A stretch of 64,000 nt of DNA from Verrucomicrobiales bacterium (GCA_029213195.1 JARGNI010000008.1:91525-155524); one strand, 5' to 3'; shown: positions 9,339 to 18,419, counted from the stretch's first letter. The notes: generated from the letters alone by a model not told the origin. Numbers and translations: made by a program.

Positions 9339-9569
9339 AGTAATCGATCCTTTTCCGCTTGCCTGAGACGGTTTTGCCTCACTTCCCGGGCCTGGAAACG
9401 CTACAATTTTATCGGCGTCTTCAGGCATGGGTCAATTTTGGGGAGCAATCGTTAGGGATTTGGATGGGGTTGGGGCAGACTCGCCAGAGCGAGTTGCAGA
9501 CAGTGCGGTTAGCACAATTTGAAAAAAAAGCAATGAAATAGTAAAAAACTCAGCCTGAAACGGTGGATT

Positions 9570-10031
9570 CTACTGGCTGTTTTCACCTTTCAGAGAAAGC
9601 GTGATCCTCTTGAGTCTCGCCGAGTCACTTGGGCTCCAGGTCTTGATCGAAGGGTGTTCCTTGAAATGATTGTGGACGAGGCGCCGTTGGTAGGAGTTCA
9701 TCGGCGACAGCTTGAGAGGAGTTCCCGAAGCGATGACACGCTCGGCAGCGCTCACGGCTTCTTCGATCATTTCATAATCCCGGGCCGCGCGATAGCTGTC
9801 GATATCGACCTTGATCTTGGGGGCTTTTTCCAACCGGTCCTGAACGATCCGATTGACGAGATATTGGATCTCCTCGAGCCGATCTCCGTGATGACCGATC
9901 AGCAGTTTGGCATCGCTCGTTGTGGCGACATTCAAGGAGTTGGATTCCCGATCCATATCCACGGTTACGGCAAAGCCGAGATAACCGAGGATGGTGTCGA
10001 GCACTTCGCGTCCGGTTTCCAGTGGGTCCAT
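9570..10031 (-). CDS. khpB: KH-R3H RNA-binding protein (KhpB/Jag/SpoIIIJ-associated)
   Basis: The 153-residue protein has a KH-like domain with the loop LLIGHHGDRLEEIQYL (GxxG type) and a C-terminal R3H domain (MNSYQRRLVHNHFKEHPSIKTWS, with RxxxH). It lacks the Jag_N domain of Bacillus KhpB. The place directly downstream of yidC is the conserved position of this gene in many phyla. Related proteins bind small RNAs and mRNAs and influence cell envelope growth; that role is inferred from family only. Confidence 0.92.
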   Translation of the reverse strand: MDPLETGREVLDTILGYLGFAVTVDMDRESNSLNVATTSDAKLLIGHHGDRLEEIQYLVNRIVQDRLEKAPKIKVDIDSYRAARDYEMIEEAVSAAERVIASGTPLKLSPMNSYQRRLVHNHFKEHPSIKTWSPSDSARLKRITLSLKGENSQ

Positions 10032-10054
10032 CTTTCGTGAATCAAGGTTTGAAA

Positions 10055-11974
10055 TTAACGGCGCTTCTTCTTGCCCTTGGTGTGGCGATCGCCCTTCTCC
10101 CCCGGCATCCGGGTGCGGTCCTTGCTGGAGACGCCGCCGCCACCGCTGCCCTTGGCTTTCTGCGCGGCTTCCGCTTGTTCCTGCATTCTTTGCATGAAGG
10201 ATTTTTTCCCTCCAGCCCGCTTTTTCAGCTCCGGCTCCGGCATTTTATTCATAAGCCAGGTCTGGAGAATGGAGAAGGCGTTCGAAGTCGTCCAGTAGAG
10301 AGAGAGCGCTGCGGCGAAGTTGTAGCAGATCACGAGAAAGATCAGCGGCATCAGCATGAAGATCATCTGCTGGGTCTTGTCTCCGGTTTTTGGAGTGATC
10401 GCGATCTGGATGAAACTGGTCAATCCCATGAGAATGGGAAGCAGATTGAAGGGGATTCCGAGTCCCGGGATCATGAACATGGTATCGGGCATCGCAAGAT
10501 CATCCACCCAGAGGAAGGACTCGTGTCGAAGCTCGACGGCACTCCAGAGCATGCGGTAGAAGGCGAGGAAGACCGGGAGTTGGATGAACATCGGGAGGCA
10601 TCCTCCGAGAGGATTGATGTTGTAGGTTCGATACAACTTCATCGTCTCCTCGTTCATTTTCTGAGGATCGTCCTCGTACTTTTCCCGAAGTTCTTTCATC
10701 ATCGGGGTCAGCTTGGACATGCGCTTCATTGAGCGTGCCGATTTGGCATAGACTGGCCAGATGAGGAGACGAATCAGGATGGTGATGAGAATGATGGCGA
10801 GACCGAAGTTCCCGACGATTCCTTCGAGAAAAACGAGGCCCATGATGAGCCAGGAGGCGAGCGGCTTGATTGCCCATCCGAAGAGCCATCCGAAGATCGG
10901 GATCTCGTCATAGTGCATGACCCGTTCCTTGTTTTCCCCCAGGCCCTTGAGGCGGGAGAATTCCTTGGGGCCCATGTAGAAGTCGTAGGTCAGGGTGCGC
11001 GCGTCACCCGGATTGAGCGAAAACCCCGGGAGGCCCACTCCCGCTTCGGCGGCAAACATCCGCTTTTTCACAGAAGCTGCTTCGTCGTCTTCCACGATCA
11101 CTGGAAACCGGCTCCCCCAAAGCTCCGCTTCGTAGGGCTCCCTGGGAGTGACGATGGTCGCGAAAAACTGGTCATTGACCCCGGCCCAGTTCAGGAGAGG
11201 AAGAGAGAACTTGTCCGAGGGAATCTCGTTTTTCCCGAAGACACCGAGTATCTTTTTCCCACCGTAGTGATCGACTGTTTTGTATTCGAAGTCTCCAGTG
11301 CCCTCGTACCAGAACATACCGATCTGCATCGACCACTCGTTGAGGTGGAGAGGAGCTGCCGATCCGGCGTAGAGATAGCGATTCTCGAGAAGGAGTGGGG
11401 TGCTTGCCCCATTCGCAATCCGAAGATCCATCGTGACGACGTAGGGGTCTGCGGCCGTTTCATCGAGTCGGAAAGTTTTGGTCAGTTCGAACCCTTCCTG
11501 CGTTTTTGTGGTCAGGGTCACCTCTGTGGGTGTGGAGGAGGTGACTTCCCAGTTCGAAGTATCGAATTTCCCCGGGCCGCGACTGATCGCTCCGATCCCG
11601 TGGGAAGCATTCTCGTTGATCGTGATGACGTCAGCTCCTTCGATCTCTCGCTTGTGATCTTTCAGCTTGGCGAGAGAAATACCTGCACCACGAGAGGTGA
11701 TTTCGAGCGAAAGCTTCTCCGTCTCGAGCGTGGCGGTTTTTTCCTCGACAGGTTCGGTCGCGGAAACCGGGTTCCCGGAAGCGTCCGTAGCGGGCTCCGA
11801 AGGCTTTTCAGTCGGTTCCGCGACGGCGGGGTCGGCTGGCTCTACGACAGGGTTTTCGAGCGCTCTTTCTCGAGCCTCTTCGGCTCGCTTTGCCGTTTCC
11901 TTGGCATTCCACCAACCCCAACCAAAGAGGAGGGAGAGACAGACGAGGACGCCGATCCAAGAGGTACGATCCAT
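10055..11974 (-). CDS. yidC: Membrane protein insertase YidC
   Basis: YidC inserts and folds inner membrane proteins alone or with SecYEG. The ATG at 11974 (MDRTSWIGVLVCLSLLFGWG) supplies the N-terminal transmembrane anchor; the longer track ORF starts from TTG. A Glu/Pro/Ala-rich linker leads to the large periplasmic beta-domain, then the conserved insertase core with NFGLAIILITILIRLLIWP, GGCLPMFIQLPVFLAFYRML and five hydrophobic segments. The C-terminus is basic (KKSFMQRM..., KGKKKRR), suitable for ribosome contact. About 639 residues, a Gram-negative-type architecture. It sits between yidD and khpB. Confidence 0.97.
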   Translation of the reverse strand: MDRTSWIGVLVCLSLLFGWGWWNAKETAKRAEEARERALENPVVEPADPAVAEPTEKPSEPATDASGNPVSATEPVEEKTATLETEKLSLEITSRGAGISLAKLKDHKREIEGADVITINENASHGIGAISRGPGKFDTSNWEVTSSTPTEVTLTTKTQEGFELTKTFRLDETAADPYVVTMDLRIANGASTPLLLENRYLYAGSAAPLHLNEWSMQIGMFWYEGTGDFEYKTVDHYGGKKILGVFGKNEIPSDKFSLPLLNWAGVNDQFFATIVTPREPYEAELWGSRFPVIVEDDEAASVKKRMFAAEAGVGLPGFSLNPGDARTLTYDFYMGPKEFSRLKGLGENKERVMHYDEIPIFGWLFGWAIKPLASWLIMGLVFLEGIVGNFGLAIILITILIRLLIWPVYAKSARSMKRMSKLTPMMKELREKYEDDPQKMNEETMKLYRTYNINPLGGCLPMFIQLPVFLAFYRMLWSAVELRHESFLWVDDLAMPDTMFMIPGLGIPFNLLPILMGLTSFIQIAITPKTGDKTQQMIFMLMPLIFLVICYNFAAALSLYWTTSNAFSILQTWLMNKMPEPELKKRAGGKKSFMQRMQEQAEAAQKAKGSGGGGVSSKDRTRMPGEKGDRHTKGKKKRR

Positions 11975-12005
11975 GTTTTTCAAAATAGCTTTGGTCCTTT
12001 CCGGT

Positions 12006-12320
12006 TTACGATTCGCTCGAAGACTCAATTGAGGGGCATGAACGACGGCCTACATAAGCGGCCTCGGGGTGTTTTGCCACATATTCTTCCCATCCGGGGG
12101 GTGGGTCGTAGCCATGTCCTCCCCAGGGGTTGCAGCGCAAGATGCGGTAGAGTCCCTGCATGCTTCCGCGAAAGGCCCCATTGGTCGTGACGGCATCGAT
12201 AAAATACTGCGAACAACTGGGAGTGAATCGGCAGCCGCTGCCTGGTCCACAAAGAAAATGAAGGGGCGCCGAAATCACGACTTGGTAGATCCGAACGAGA
12301 AAAATCAGCACGACCTTCAT
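12006..12320 (-). CDS. yidD: Membrane protein insertion efficiency factor YidD
   Basis: YidD is a small amphipathic protein that assists YidC-dependent insertion. The conserved core CRFTPSCSQYFIDAV and LYRILRCNPWGGHGYDPPP is complete. The ATG at 12320 (MKVVLIFLVRIYQVVI) is chosen because it overlaps the rnpA stop by 4 bases (ATGA), indicating translational coupling, and it matches the family start. The track ORF extends 18 residues too far. The tail after the core is Ser/Glu-rich. Confidence 0.95.
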   Translation of the reverse strand: MKVVLIFLVRIYQVVISAPLHFLCGPGSGCRFTPSCSQYFIDAVTTNGAFRGSMQGLYRILRCNPWGGHGYDPPPGWEEYVAKHPEAAYVGRRSCPSIESSSES

Positions 12321-12682
12321 GAGGTTTTCTCCCGTGGAAGCATCAGGTCGGCTCGATGCATCAGCCATTTCCATTCTTTCTCCAACTGCTCTGAGGTGGC
12401 GTTGGCTGCAGCATTCCGAGCGATGAGAACCATCCAGGTCTGCTCACGATATCGCTCCCCGATTCGTTGGGCGATTCCCCGAAGTCGTCTCCGGACTCGA
12501 TTTCGTGTCACGGCATTACCGAGGCGTTTCGTCGTGATCAACCCCAGTTTCCAGGGGCCGGTCAGGTTTTCGTCGCGTAGATACCCGAGGACCAGGAAGC
12601 GGCCACTCAGGGATTCTCCCTTGGTCCGTACGTGCTGAAAGTCCGCGCGACGAGTCAATCGCCGAGAGCGCGGAAATTTCAT
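12317..12682 (-). CDS. rnpA: Ribonuclease P protein component
   Basis: RnpA is the protein cofactor of the RNase P ribozyme that trims tRNA 5' ends. The 121-residue protein has the family pattern: basic N-terminus (RRLTRRADFQHV), then RLGNAVTRNRVRRRLR, the RNR signature that binds the RNA. It lies 72 bases after rpmH and overlaps yidD by 4 bases, the classic rpmH-rnpA-yidD-yidC order. Confidence 0.96.
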   Translation of the reverse strand: MKFPRSRRLTRRADFQHVRTKGESLSGRFLVLGYLRDENLTGPWKLGLITTKRLGNAVTRNRVRRRLRGIAQRIGERYREQTWMVLIARNAAANATSEQLEKEWKWLMHRADLMLPREKTS

Positions 12683-12754
12683 GCGAACAAACCGGTCAGG
12701 GAAGCAACCGTCGGTTTCTCGAAGGGAAAACGTCCCAGACTTCCTAGGGCGTCA

Positions 12755-12937
12755 CTATTTTCCGTGCTGGACGGTGTGACGCTTGTAGGGAATCTCTGCT
12801 CCCTTGGGAACAAGACGCTTGCGTCCTTTCTGGCGACGACGCTTGATGAGGTCGCGACCGGCCTTGGTAGCCATGCGTGCGCGAAATCCATGCTGACGCC
12901 GACGCGTCCGCTTCGAGGGTTGGTAGGTCCGTTTCAT
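12755..12937 (-). CDS. rpmH: Large ribosomal subunit protein bL34
   Basis: The protein [20 protein letters not shown] is unmistakable bL34. It is 60 residues long rather than the common 44-46 because of a C-terminal extension ([18 protein letters not shown]). It heads the rnpA-yidD-yidC unit. dnaA, often next door in other bacteria, is absent; instead 187 bases without a gene separate it from the HtrA-like pair. Confidence 0.95.
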   Translation of the reverse strand: MKRTYQPSKRTRRRQHGFRARMATKAGRDLIKRRRQKGRKRLVPKGAEIPYKRHTVQHGK

Positions 12938-13124
12938 CTGTTTTCCGGGTAAAAAAGGATTCGTGGAAGATTCTCTACGGGAAACAAAGTGCTTTCAGAA
13001 AGCCACTTTCACTCCCGGTAGGAGACCCAACAAGGGTGGATGAAGTCAACTTCACTCCGCTCTTTTTGGGGGGCGGCACGATACGTTCTCGTCCCGAAAT
13101 GTCAATGACACCTTTGCAGCGAGA

Positions 13125-14609
13125 TTAATCGAGGCGCTGGAGCTGTCCAATTCCGTACTGCTGAAGCTGCTGATTCACAAACTTCGAGGCCCGGTCTTCG
13201 ACATAGATGATCTTGGGGAAATCGGTGAATTCGATCTTGTGGATCCCATCCTCTGGGACTTCTGCCAACGCGGCGGAGAGCTCCTTGATGTTGGCGATCG
13301 ATTTTCCGTTCACCTTGGTGATGATCGCGGAATTGATGCCTTCGTATCCCAGGGTGCTCGGAGTTTTGAGGACGTTGCTGAGAAATACCAGTTTGTCTCG
13401 GCCTTCCTTCTCCCACTTTTCAGGATTCGCCTGGGCGTGAACCAGCTTGAAAGGAGCCCGGGTCTTCCATTCGTCTCCCCAGCTTTCAAGGTAGGGGAGG
13501 GTGAGTTCCTGGAAGATGAGCCCTCCAAAGATCACATACTTGGGTCCACGATCGAACATGTAGGGATCGATAAGGTAATCGGCAGGTGCCTTGCGGATCA
13601 GTTCGACTTCGATTTTTTCGGGTTTTCCCTCTCGAATAATGTCCATCGTGACCTTGTCGCCTACTGCGGCAGCGCCTCGCACGAGATGGGAAAAGCTCAG
13701 CTTGCCGTAGGTCTCGTCGGTGTAGTTTCCTCGTGAATCGATCGCCTTTCCATTCACGGCGAGAATGACGTCGCCCTTTTTCAAGCCTGCTTTTTCCGCT
13801 GAACTGTCCTTGGCCACACTTCGCAGAAAAACGCCGCCCTCCTTGTCGTCAATGCCGACAAATTCACGGAGCGTTTCGTCCAGGGTCTGGGTCACATTGA
13901 TACCGAGATTGGGAAATCCCTGGTAATCTCCGTCCTCGAGATCGTCGAGAAAGGCCTGGATGATGGGAGCAGCAAGGACGGAGGCCGTTTGTTCTTTCGA
14001 GGAATAGCTCAGCAGCATGCCAGCCAGCTTCCCGTTTTTGACCACCGGGAGTGTGAAACTGTTGACTCGAGCCTGGAGGGAGCCCTTGACCTGGTAGAGG
14101 AGAAAGACCGATCCGGGGATGAAATACCTGCCAACGTTGACCCGCAGCACATCGACGCTGGTCGAGACTCCGTCGCCATTGTCCTCAATCTGCCAGACAT
14201 CGAGAGTGTCTCCGGCCTTGGTGGACTGGTCGAGCTCGATCGGTACCAAGCCCTCGAAGACCTCGGAATTCGTATTTGCAGGTTCGAGGACGGCGAGGTT
14301 CGCCTCGTAGTCCAAACCGACAATCTTGGCGGGGACTCGGGCACCGCTGGAGGGATGCTCCAGCTCGAGGTAGGTGGAGTTGACGACGAGTTCAGAAGTC
14401 ACCAGCACCCGGTTGCCCTCGAGAACGGGCCCAAGGCCTCGTCGAGGGGTAGGGGCGCCTTTCTCCCAGGGGCGGAGAAAGTTGTATTGCTGAAGGGTCG
14501 CATTGACCCGAACGATGGAATTTTCCGGAGAAACATCCTGCGCCTGGCCTGGGAGGAGGCCTGCGGAGGTGATGGCAAGAACAGCGAGAAAAGTTCGAAA
14601 GAAATGCAT
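13125..14609 (-). CDS. Exported Deg/HtrA-like protein lacking the catalytic triad (pseudoprotease) with PDZ domain
   Basis: The ATG at 14609 (MHFFRTFLAVLAITSAG) starts a signal peptide ending near GQAQ; the track start is 8 residues earlier. The domain order follows the neighbouring protease: trypsin-like fold, PDZ (KKGDVILAVNGKAIDSRGN, ~residues 255-340), and the extra C-terminal domain of Deg9-type proteins (KYVIFGGLIFQELT). Aligning by eye with the neighbour, TNAHVV becomes TSELVV (His lost), CDLALLE becomes ANLAVLE (Asp to Asn), and GNSGGPV becomes VNSFTLPV (oxyanion glycines lost). So it is probably not a protease. It lies 34 bases after the active paralogue, so it is likely co-transcribed and may be a regulator or chaperone partner. 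Confidence 0.88.
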   Translation of the reverse strand: MHFFRTFLAVLAITSAGLLPGQAQDVSPENSIVRVNATLQQYNFLRPWEKGAPTPRRGLGPVLEGNRVLVTSELVVNSTYLELEHPSSGARVPAKIVGLDYEANLAVLEPANTNSEVFEGLVPIELDQSTKAGDTLDVWQIEDNGDGVSTSVDVLRVNVGRYFIPGSVFLLYQVKGSLQARVNSFTLPVVKNGKLAGMLLSYSSKEQTASVLAAPIIQAFLDDLEDGDYQGFPNLGINVTQTLDETLREFVGIDDKEGGVFLRSVAKDSSAEKAGLKKGDVILAVNGKAIDSRGNYTDETYGKLSFSHLVRGAAAVGDKVTMDIIREGKPEKIEVELIRKAPADYLIDPYMFDRGPKYVIFGGLIFQELTLPYLESWGDEWKTRAPFKLVHAQANPEKWEKEGRDKLVFLSNVLKTPSTLGYEGINSAIITKVNGKSIANIKELSAALAEVPEDGIHKIEFTDFPKIIYVEDRASKFVNQQLQQYGIGQLQRLD

Positions 14610-14643
14610 GAGAATGGAAAGGTGAGAAATCAACCGGCGGAAA

Positions 14644-16395
14644 TTAGGCGGCCTTTTTCTGTGGTTCGGAGGCTTTGGGTTTCTCGGATTCTTTGTCCGG
14701 TTTGGCGGAGTCTTCGTCTTTTTCCTTTTCGTCGCTCTCGCCTTCTTCCTCTGCCTCGGGAAGGAGTTCGTCCAATTGCAGGGTTTCGGGTTCTTCGATG
14801 AAGTGATCGATCCCTACATTGTATTTCGCCTTGATTCGCTCGTGGGCCAGTGCGGCATCCTTGCGATCCAGAACGAGGGGACGTCCCTCTCCGACGAGTC
14901 GGATGACATGGAATTTCTCGTGCCCGTCCTCATGCTCGTCACCATACAGCGCATCGTAGACGTCCTGGAGGAGTCGGATTTTCTTCCCGTTGATCGTATC
15001 GACTACCTTGTGAACGTAACCCCGCAGGTGGGTATTGGTGGAGTCGGGAAGCACCTCTGTGAGGACGACGACCTGGGGGCGCTCCCGGTAGATTTCATCC
15101 TGGCTGAAAAAGGAGTAGTGATAGCGAGTCTCCAGATCGGAGATCGAATGGGCTGCCATCATGTTGCGATCGATGGGTTGAAACTGGAGGCCGGCAAACA
15201 AGACGAAATTGGGTTGCTTGTCGTACTGATTCGACTGGATCAGGTAAGGGATGAATCGTTTCAACTCGACCGTGATCTGCTGCAGTTCGCCGTCGCGCCA
15301 GACTTCGAGGGCCACCGTATCGCCAGCAAATTTTCGCTCGATGATCTCGTTGAGGTCGACCCGCTCGCCCTCGATCTCGATGAAGCCATCCGAGGCAATC
15401 GCATAGCCGTCGATCGAGAGCAGGACATCCTTGGTCTTGAGGATACCGCCGGCCGATCCGGCCGCATCGGCTTCCGCGACCATCACTCCAATCCCGTCAT
15501 TGGGCAGTCCTAGTGCTCGGCGCTGGGCCGGATTCAGAATATTGAGAACGCTGGTCGCCATGTCGACGTAGTGATCGTAGGTGCCGTCCTCGACATCCTT
15601 GAGGAAACGTTCGATCACGGGGACTGGGATCATGTAGCCGGTATTCTGAGCGACGGAGCCGGAGTAGCCCTGGAAAGCGACCCCCACGACCTGGTTGTTC
15701 TGGAGGACAGGGCCTCCCGAATTCCCAGGGTTGATGGCGGCATCGACCTGAATGCTCAGGTGATTATCCACGGCGGAGTGACTGTAGGTGCGAAAGTCGA
15801 TTCGCGAGACAACTCCGCGAGTGACGGAGATTCTCTCCCCTCCAATGGGATAACCGACTGCGACGACGGTCGTGTTCAATTTTGGGATTCCCCCGATGAA
15901 CAGAGGATCGACAGCTGAGAAAGCCGCTGCGAATTCATCGGGAGATTCCAGTTCAAGAAGCGCGAGGTCGCAATCGTGAGCGACGTTGACGACTCGTGCC
16001 TTGTAGGGCTTGGGGTCGCTCATTTTTTTCAAGTAGATCAGGCGCGAGTTGCTGACCACGTGAGCATTCGTGATGAATCGGTTCGGCCCGACGAGAAATC
16101 CTGTTCCATTTCCGCTTCCCATGCCGCCGATATTCCACGGAACTCGAAAGTTGGGCTGCTTGGATTCCACTTCCACGCGCACGATCGCATCGAGATCGAC
16201 CTCGGAAATATCAGTTTGAACCGACTCGGGCGGAGGCATTTCCACTTCGGGAGCCAAAGGCGAAGTCAAGGGGCCGGGTCCAAGAGTGGGTGCACTGGGC
16301 AGGGTATCCTGGGCCTGCATTCGCACCTCCACGAAAACAATGGAAAGAAGCGTCGTCAGCGCGACAGCGGAAAGAGCAAGTCTTGGGGTGTTCAT
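14644..16395 (-). CDS. Deg/HtrA-type periplasmic serine protease with PDZ domains
   Basis: A 583-residue protein with a signal peptide (MNTPRLALSAVALTTLLSIVF, cut near MQAQ). The trypsin-like domain has the full triad: His in FITNAHVVSN, Asp in HDCDLALLEL, Ser in NPGNSGGPVLQ. A PDZ domain follows (ILKTKDVLLSIDGYAIASDG), then the Do-like C-terminal PDZ typical of Deg9/Deg10 proteins (NFVLFAGLQFQPI). The last ~50 residues are a highly charged Glu/Lys/Pro tail. Family role: ATP-independent protein quality control in the envelope. First gene of a pair with the triad-less paralogue at 13125. Confidence 0.93.
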   Translation of the reverse strand: MNTPRLALSAVALTTLLSIVFVEVRMQAQDTLPSAPTLGPGPLTSPLAPEVEMPPPESVQTDISEVDLDAIVRVEVESKQPNFRVPWNIGGMGSGNGTGFLVGPNRFITNAHVVSNSRLIYLKKMSDPKPYKARVVNVAHDCDLALLELESPDEFAAAFSAVDPLFIGGIPKLNTTVVAVGYPIGGERISVTRGVVSRIDFRTYSHSAVDNHLSIQVDAAINPGNSGGPVLQNNQVVGVAFQGYSGSVAQNTGYMIPVPVIERFLKDVEDGTYDHYVDMATSVLNILNPAQRRALGLPNDGIGVMVAEADAAGSAGGILKTKDVLLSIDGYAIASDGFIEIEGERVDLNEIIERKFAGDTVALEVWRDGELQQITVELKRFIPYLIQSNQYDKQPNFVLFAGLQFQPIDRNMMAAHSISDLETRYHYSFFSQDEIYRERPQVVVLTEVLPDSTNTHLRGYVHKVVDTINGKKIRLLQDVYDALYGDEHEDGHEKFHVIRLVGEGRPLVLDRKDAALAHERIKAKYNVGIDHFIEEPETLQLDELLPEAEEEGESDEKEKDEDSAKPDKESEKPKASEPQKKAA

Positions 16396-16645
16396 AGAGA
16401 AAGTGTCCGCAGCATCGAATTTTTTTTTGGCAGAAAATCGACGGCTGCGGGCGGAAGTGTAAAGTTCGGGGTCAGAAAGTCAATCTTCCCCCACACACGA
16501 AAGGGGAGCAGGATTAGGGATAGGAAAGCGCATGTCGGTTGCGGAGGAGGGGACGACAAAGGGGCTCGGATCATTCGTTGATGACAAGAGCGACCTGGAA
16601 ACGAGACGGCTCTTGTCTCCTGGAAAGCGGTATTCAATTTTTGTT

Positions 16646-16674
16646 TTGTCTGAAAAGAAGAAGCTCTCTAGCCT
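16646..16674 (+). promoter_or_regulatory. Candidate sigma70-type promoter abutting the 16681 start
   Basis: TTGTCT, 17-base spacer, TAGCCT, then only six bases (CTGGGT) to the ATG. No Shine-Dalgarno sequence lies between. If used, the transcript would start at or next to the start codon. Predicted by eye. Confidence 0.45.
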
Positions 16675-16680
16675 CTGGGT

Positions 16681-17463
16681 ATGAAAAACTATTTGGCCTA
16701 CACAGGAGCTTTCCTTTGCCTGGTTCTCGGAGCCTGGAATTCTGCTCACTCTCAGGACAAGGGCATCGAGGAGTTCGAGAAGAAGGTGGAAGAAAGGATG
16801 GCGAAGAGAATCGTCGAAGAGGCGAAAGCCGAAGCGGACGGGCGCCCGCTCACTCCGGGGATCCTGATTGTTTGTGAATTCATTGAGGTGGAAATGAAGG
16901 ATTTCAGCGATTGGGTGTTGGAGAATCCGATCAAGACCGATGCCTCTCCGTTGAGAAAAGCGGTCCAATCCTGGATCCAGTCGGAGGGAGCCGCTCTTGT
17001 CGAGACTCTTGTAGTTTCTGCGAAGAGTGGCCAACGGGCCAAAGTCGAGGCGGTAGAAGAGTTTATCTACTCAACGGAGTATGACCCACCCAACACGGCT
17101 TCTGTGAAGCCGGAAGGAGAGAGCGTGGAGTTAATCCCTCCCAATGGAACGGCCTTCGAAACGCGAAACGTGGGGGCGACGCTGGAAGTGGATCCGGTCC
17201 TCGGAGAGGATGGAACGATTGACCTGAATCTCGCGCCGGAAATCGTGATCGCGGATGATCCGGTCGATTGGGTGACGAAGCTTGGCGATGTCGAGATGAC
17301 CGTTCCCTTGCCGCGGTTCCACACGACCAAGGCGACGACTCAGATTTCCGTCCACCCTGGAGACTATGCACTGATCGGTACCAGCCGTCTCGGAATCAGC
17401 AAGATGCCCGAGGCAAAAGACCCCATCATTCTCATTTTTGTTCGTTGCGACGTTTCCGGGTAG
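16681..17463 (+). CDS. Small exported protein with secretin-like C-terminal segment
   Basis: 260 residues with a signal peptide (MKNYLAYTGAFLCLVLGAW, cut near AHSQ). A charged coiled-coil-like stretch (KGIEEFEKKVEERMAKRI) is followed by a body whose second half resembles the beta-domain of type II/III secretins: GTAFETRNVGATLEVDPVLG, TIDLNLAPEIV, then a late TQISVHPGDYALIG and a C-terminal IILIFVRCDV. It is far too short to be a secretin and lacks N-domains. I do not recognise a named family; an outer-membrane or periplasmic structural role is a guess. Confidence 0.7.
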   Translation: MKNYLAYTGAFLCLVLGAWNSAHSQDKGIEEFEKKVEERMAKRIVEEAKAEADGRPLTPGILIVCEFIEVEMKDFSDWVLENPIKTDASPLRKAVQSWIQSEGAALVETLVVSAKSGQRAKVEAVEEFIYSTEYDPPNTASVKPEGESVELIPPNGTAFETRNVGATLEVDPVLGEDGTIDLNLAPEIVIADDPVDWVTKLGDVEMTVPLPRFHTTKATTQISVHPGDYALIGTSRLGISKMPEAKDPIILIFVRCDVSG

Positions 17464-17502
17464 AGAATTGCCGGGAGCGTTTTCGTATGACGAGGTGCCG
17501 AT

Positions 17503-17531
17503 TTGCAGTCGGCAAGGGCGGAGGGTAGATA
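17503..17531 (+). promoter_or_regulatory. Candidate promoter abutting the 17539 start
   Basis: TTGCAG, 17-base spacer, TAGATA, then seven bases (TTTCCTC) before the ATG. The GGAGG in the spacer is too far from the ATG for normal ribosome binding. Suggests a leaderless or nearly leaderless mRNA. Confidence 0.45.
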
Positions 17532-17538
17532 TTTCCTC

Positions 17539-18168
17539 ATGTCCTATCTCGTTGTCATTGAATTCCTTGCCGTAATCGTTTCCTCGATCTACGGAGTCCT
17601 CCTCGCGGCGAGGAAAGGGATGGATGTGGTCGGGGTCTTCGCGGTGGCTTTTGCGGTCGCCTTTGGTGGAGGAACCTTGCGGGATCTCTTTCTCGACAGG
17701 ACGCCCCTTTTCTGGATTGGGAATCCGCACTATCCGATGATCACCCTGGGAATCGCCATTCTCTCGGGTCTGATCCTGAGATTTGTTCATCGCATCAAGC
17801 CGCTTCTCCTCGTTCCCGATGCACTTGGGATGGCGCTCTTCACTCTTACCGGCACGGGATTCGCGATCGAAGCCGGGGTGAACCCGTTCATCGCAGCGGT
17901 TCTCGGAGTGATTACGGGCACCTTTGGCGGAGTTCTCGGCGATGTGATCTGCAACGAAGTGCCAACCTTGTTTCAGCCCTCTCCCCTCAACGCGACCTGT
18001 TCTTTCGCAGGCGCCTGGATCTACTGGGGTGCTTTGCAGTTCGAGATCCCTGGCGGCTGGGCTCTGCTTGCGGGAGGGGCGGTCATCGTGACCCTGAGGC
18101 TCGCTTCGGTGAAATGGAACTGGTGCTTTCCGGGGATTCGTGAACCGAGTCCCTCCTCGAAGTCGTAG
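17539..18168 (+). CDS. TRIC channel / YicG (UPF0126) family membrane protein
   Basis: The internal ATG at 17539 (MSYLVVIEFLAVIVSSIYG) is preferred over the track start because it begins the first membrane helix. The 209-residue protein has two repeats of three hydrophobic helices, each ending in a glycine-rich motif: AFGGGTLRDLFLDR and GTFGGVLGDVICNEVP, the two signatures of UPF0126 proteins, which are prokaryotic homologues of TRIC potassium channels. Acts in the inner membrane; ion selectivity here is unknown. The TIGR03643-type gene follows after 11 bases, so the two are probably one unit. Confidence 0.93.
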   Translation: MSYLVVIEFLAVIVSSIYGVLLAARKGMDVVGVFAVAFAVAFGGGTLRDLFLDRTPLFWIGNPHYPMITLGIAILSGLILRFVHRIKPLLLVPDALGMALFTLTGTGFAIEAGVNPFIAAVLGVITGTFGGVLGDVICNEVPTLFQPSPLNATCSFAGAWIYWGALQFEIPGGWALLAGGAVIVTLRLASVKWNWCFPGIREPSPSSKS

Positions 18169-18179
18169 TCTCCTGCGGG

Positions 18180-18419
18180 ATGAGAACTGACCCGCAAACC
18201 AATCGCATCATCCGGCTCGCCTGGGAAGATCGGACCACTTTTGAAGAAATCGAGGAACGAACCGGGCTGACCGAGGGCGAAGTCATCAGGGTGATGCGAC
18301 GGGAGCTGAAGCCCTCCAGTTTTCGGATGTGGCGGAAGCGGGTTTCCGGGCGGATTACGAAACACCGGAAACGCTTTGAGAAAGAAGTGCGCAATCGGCG
18401 GCGGTGGGATGAGGAATGA
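18180..18419 (+). CDS. TIGR03643 family small helix-turn-helix-like protein
   Basis: 79 residues. The core NRIIRLAWEDRTTFEEIEERTGLTEGEVIRVMRRELKPSSFRMWRKRVSGR matches the uncharacterised TIGR03643 family, which looks like a short HTH domain with a basic tail. It follows the TRIC-like gene by 11 bases. Function unknown; a DNA- or RNA-binding role is only suggested by fold and basic charge. Confidence 0.88.
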   Translation: MRTDPQTNRIIRLAWEDRTTFEEIEERTGLTEGEVIRVMRRELKPSSFRMWRKRVSGRITKHRKRFEKEVRNRRRWDEE

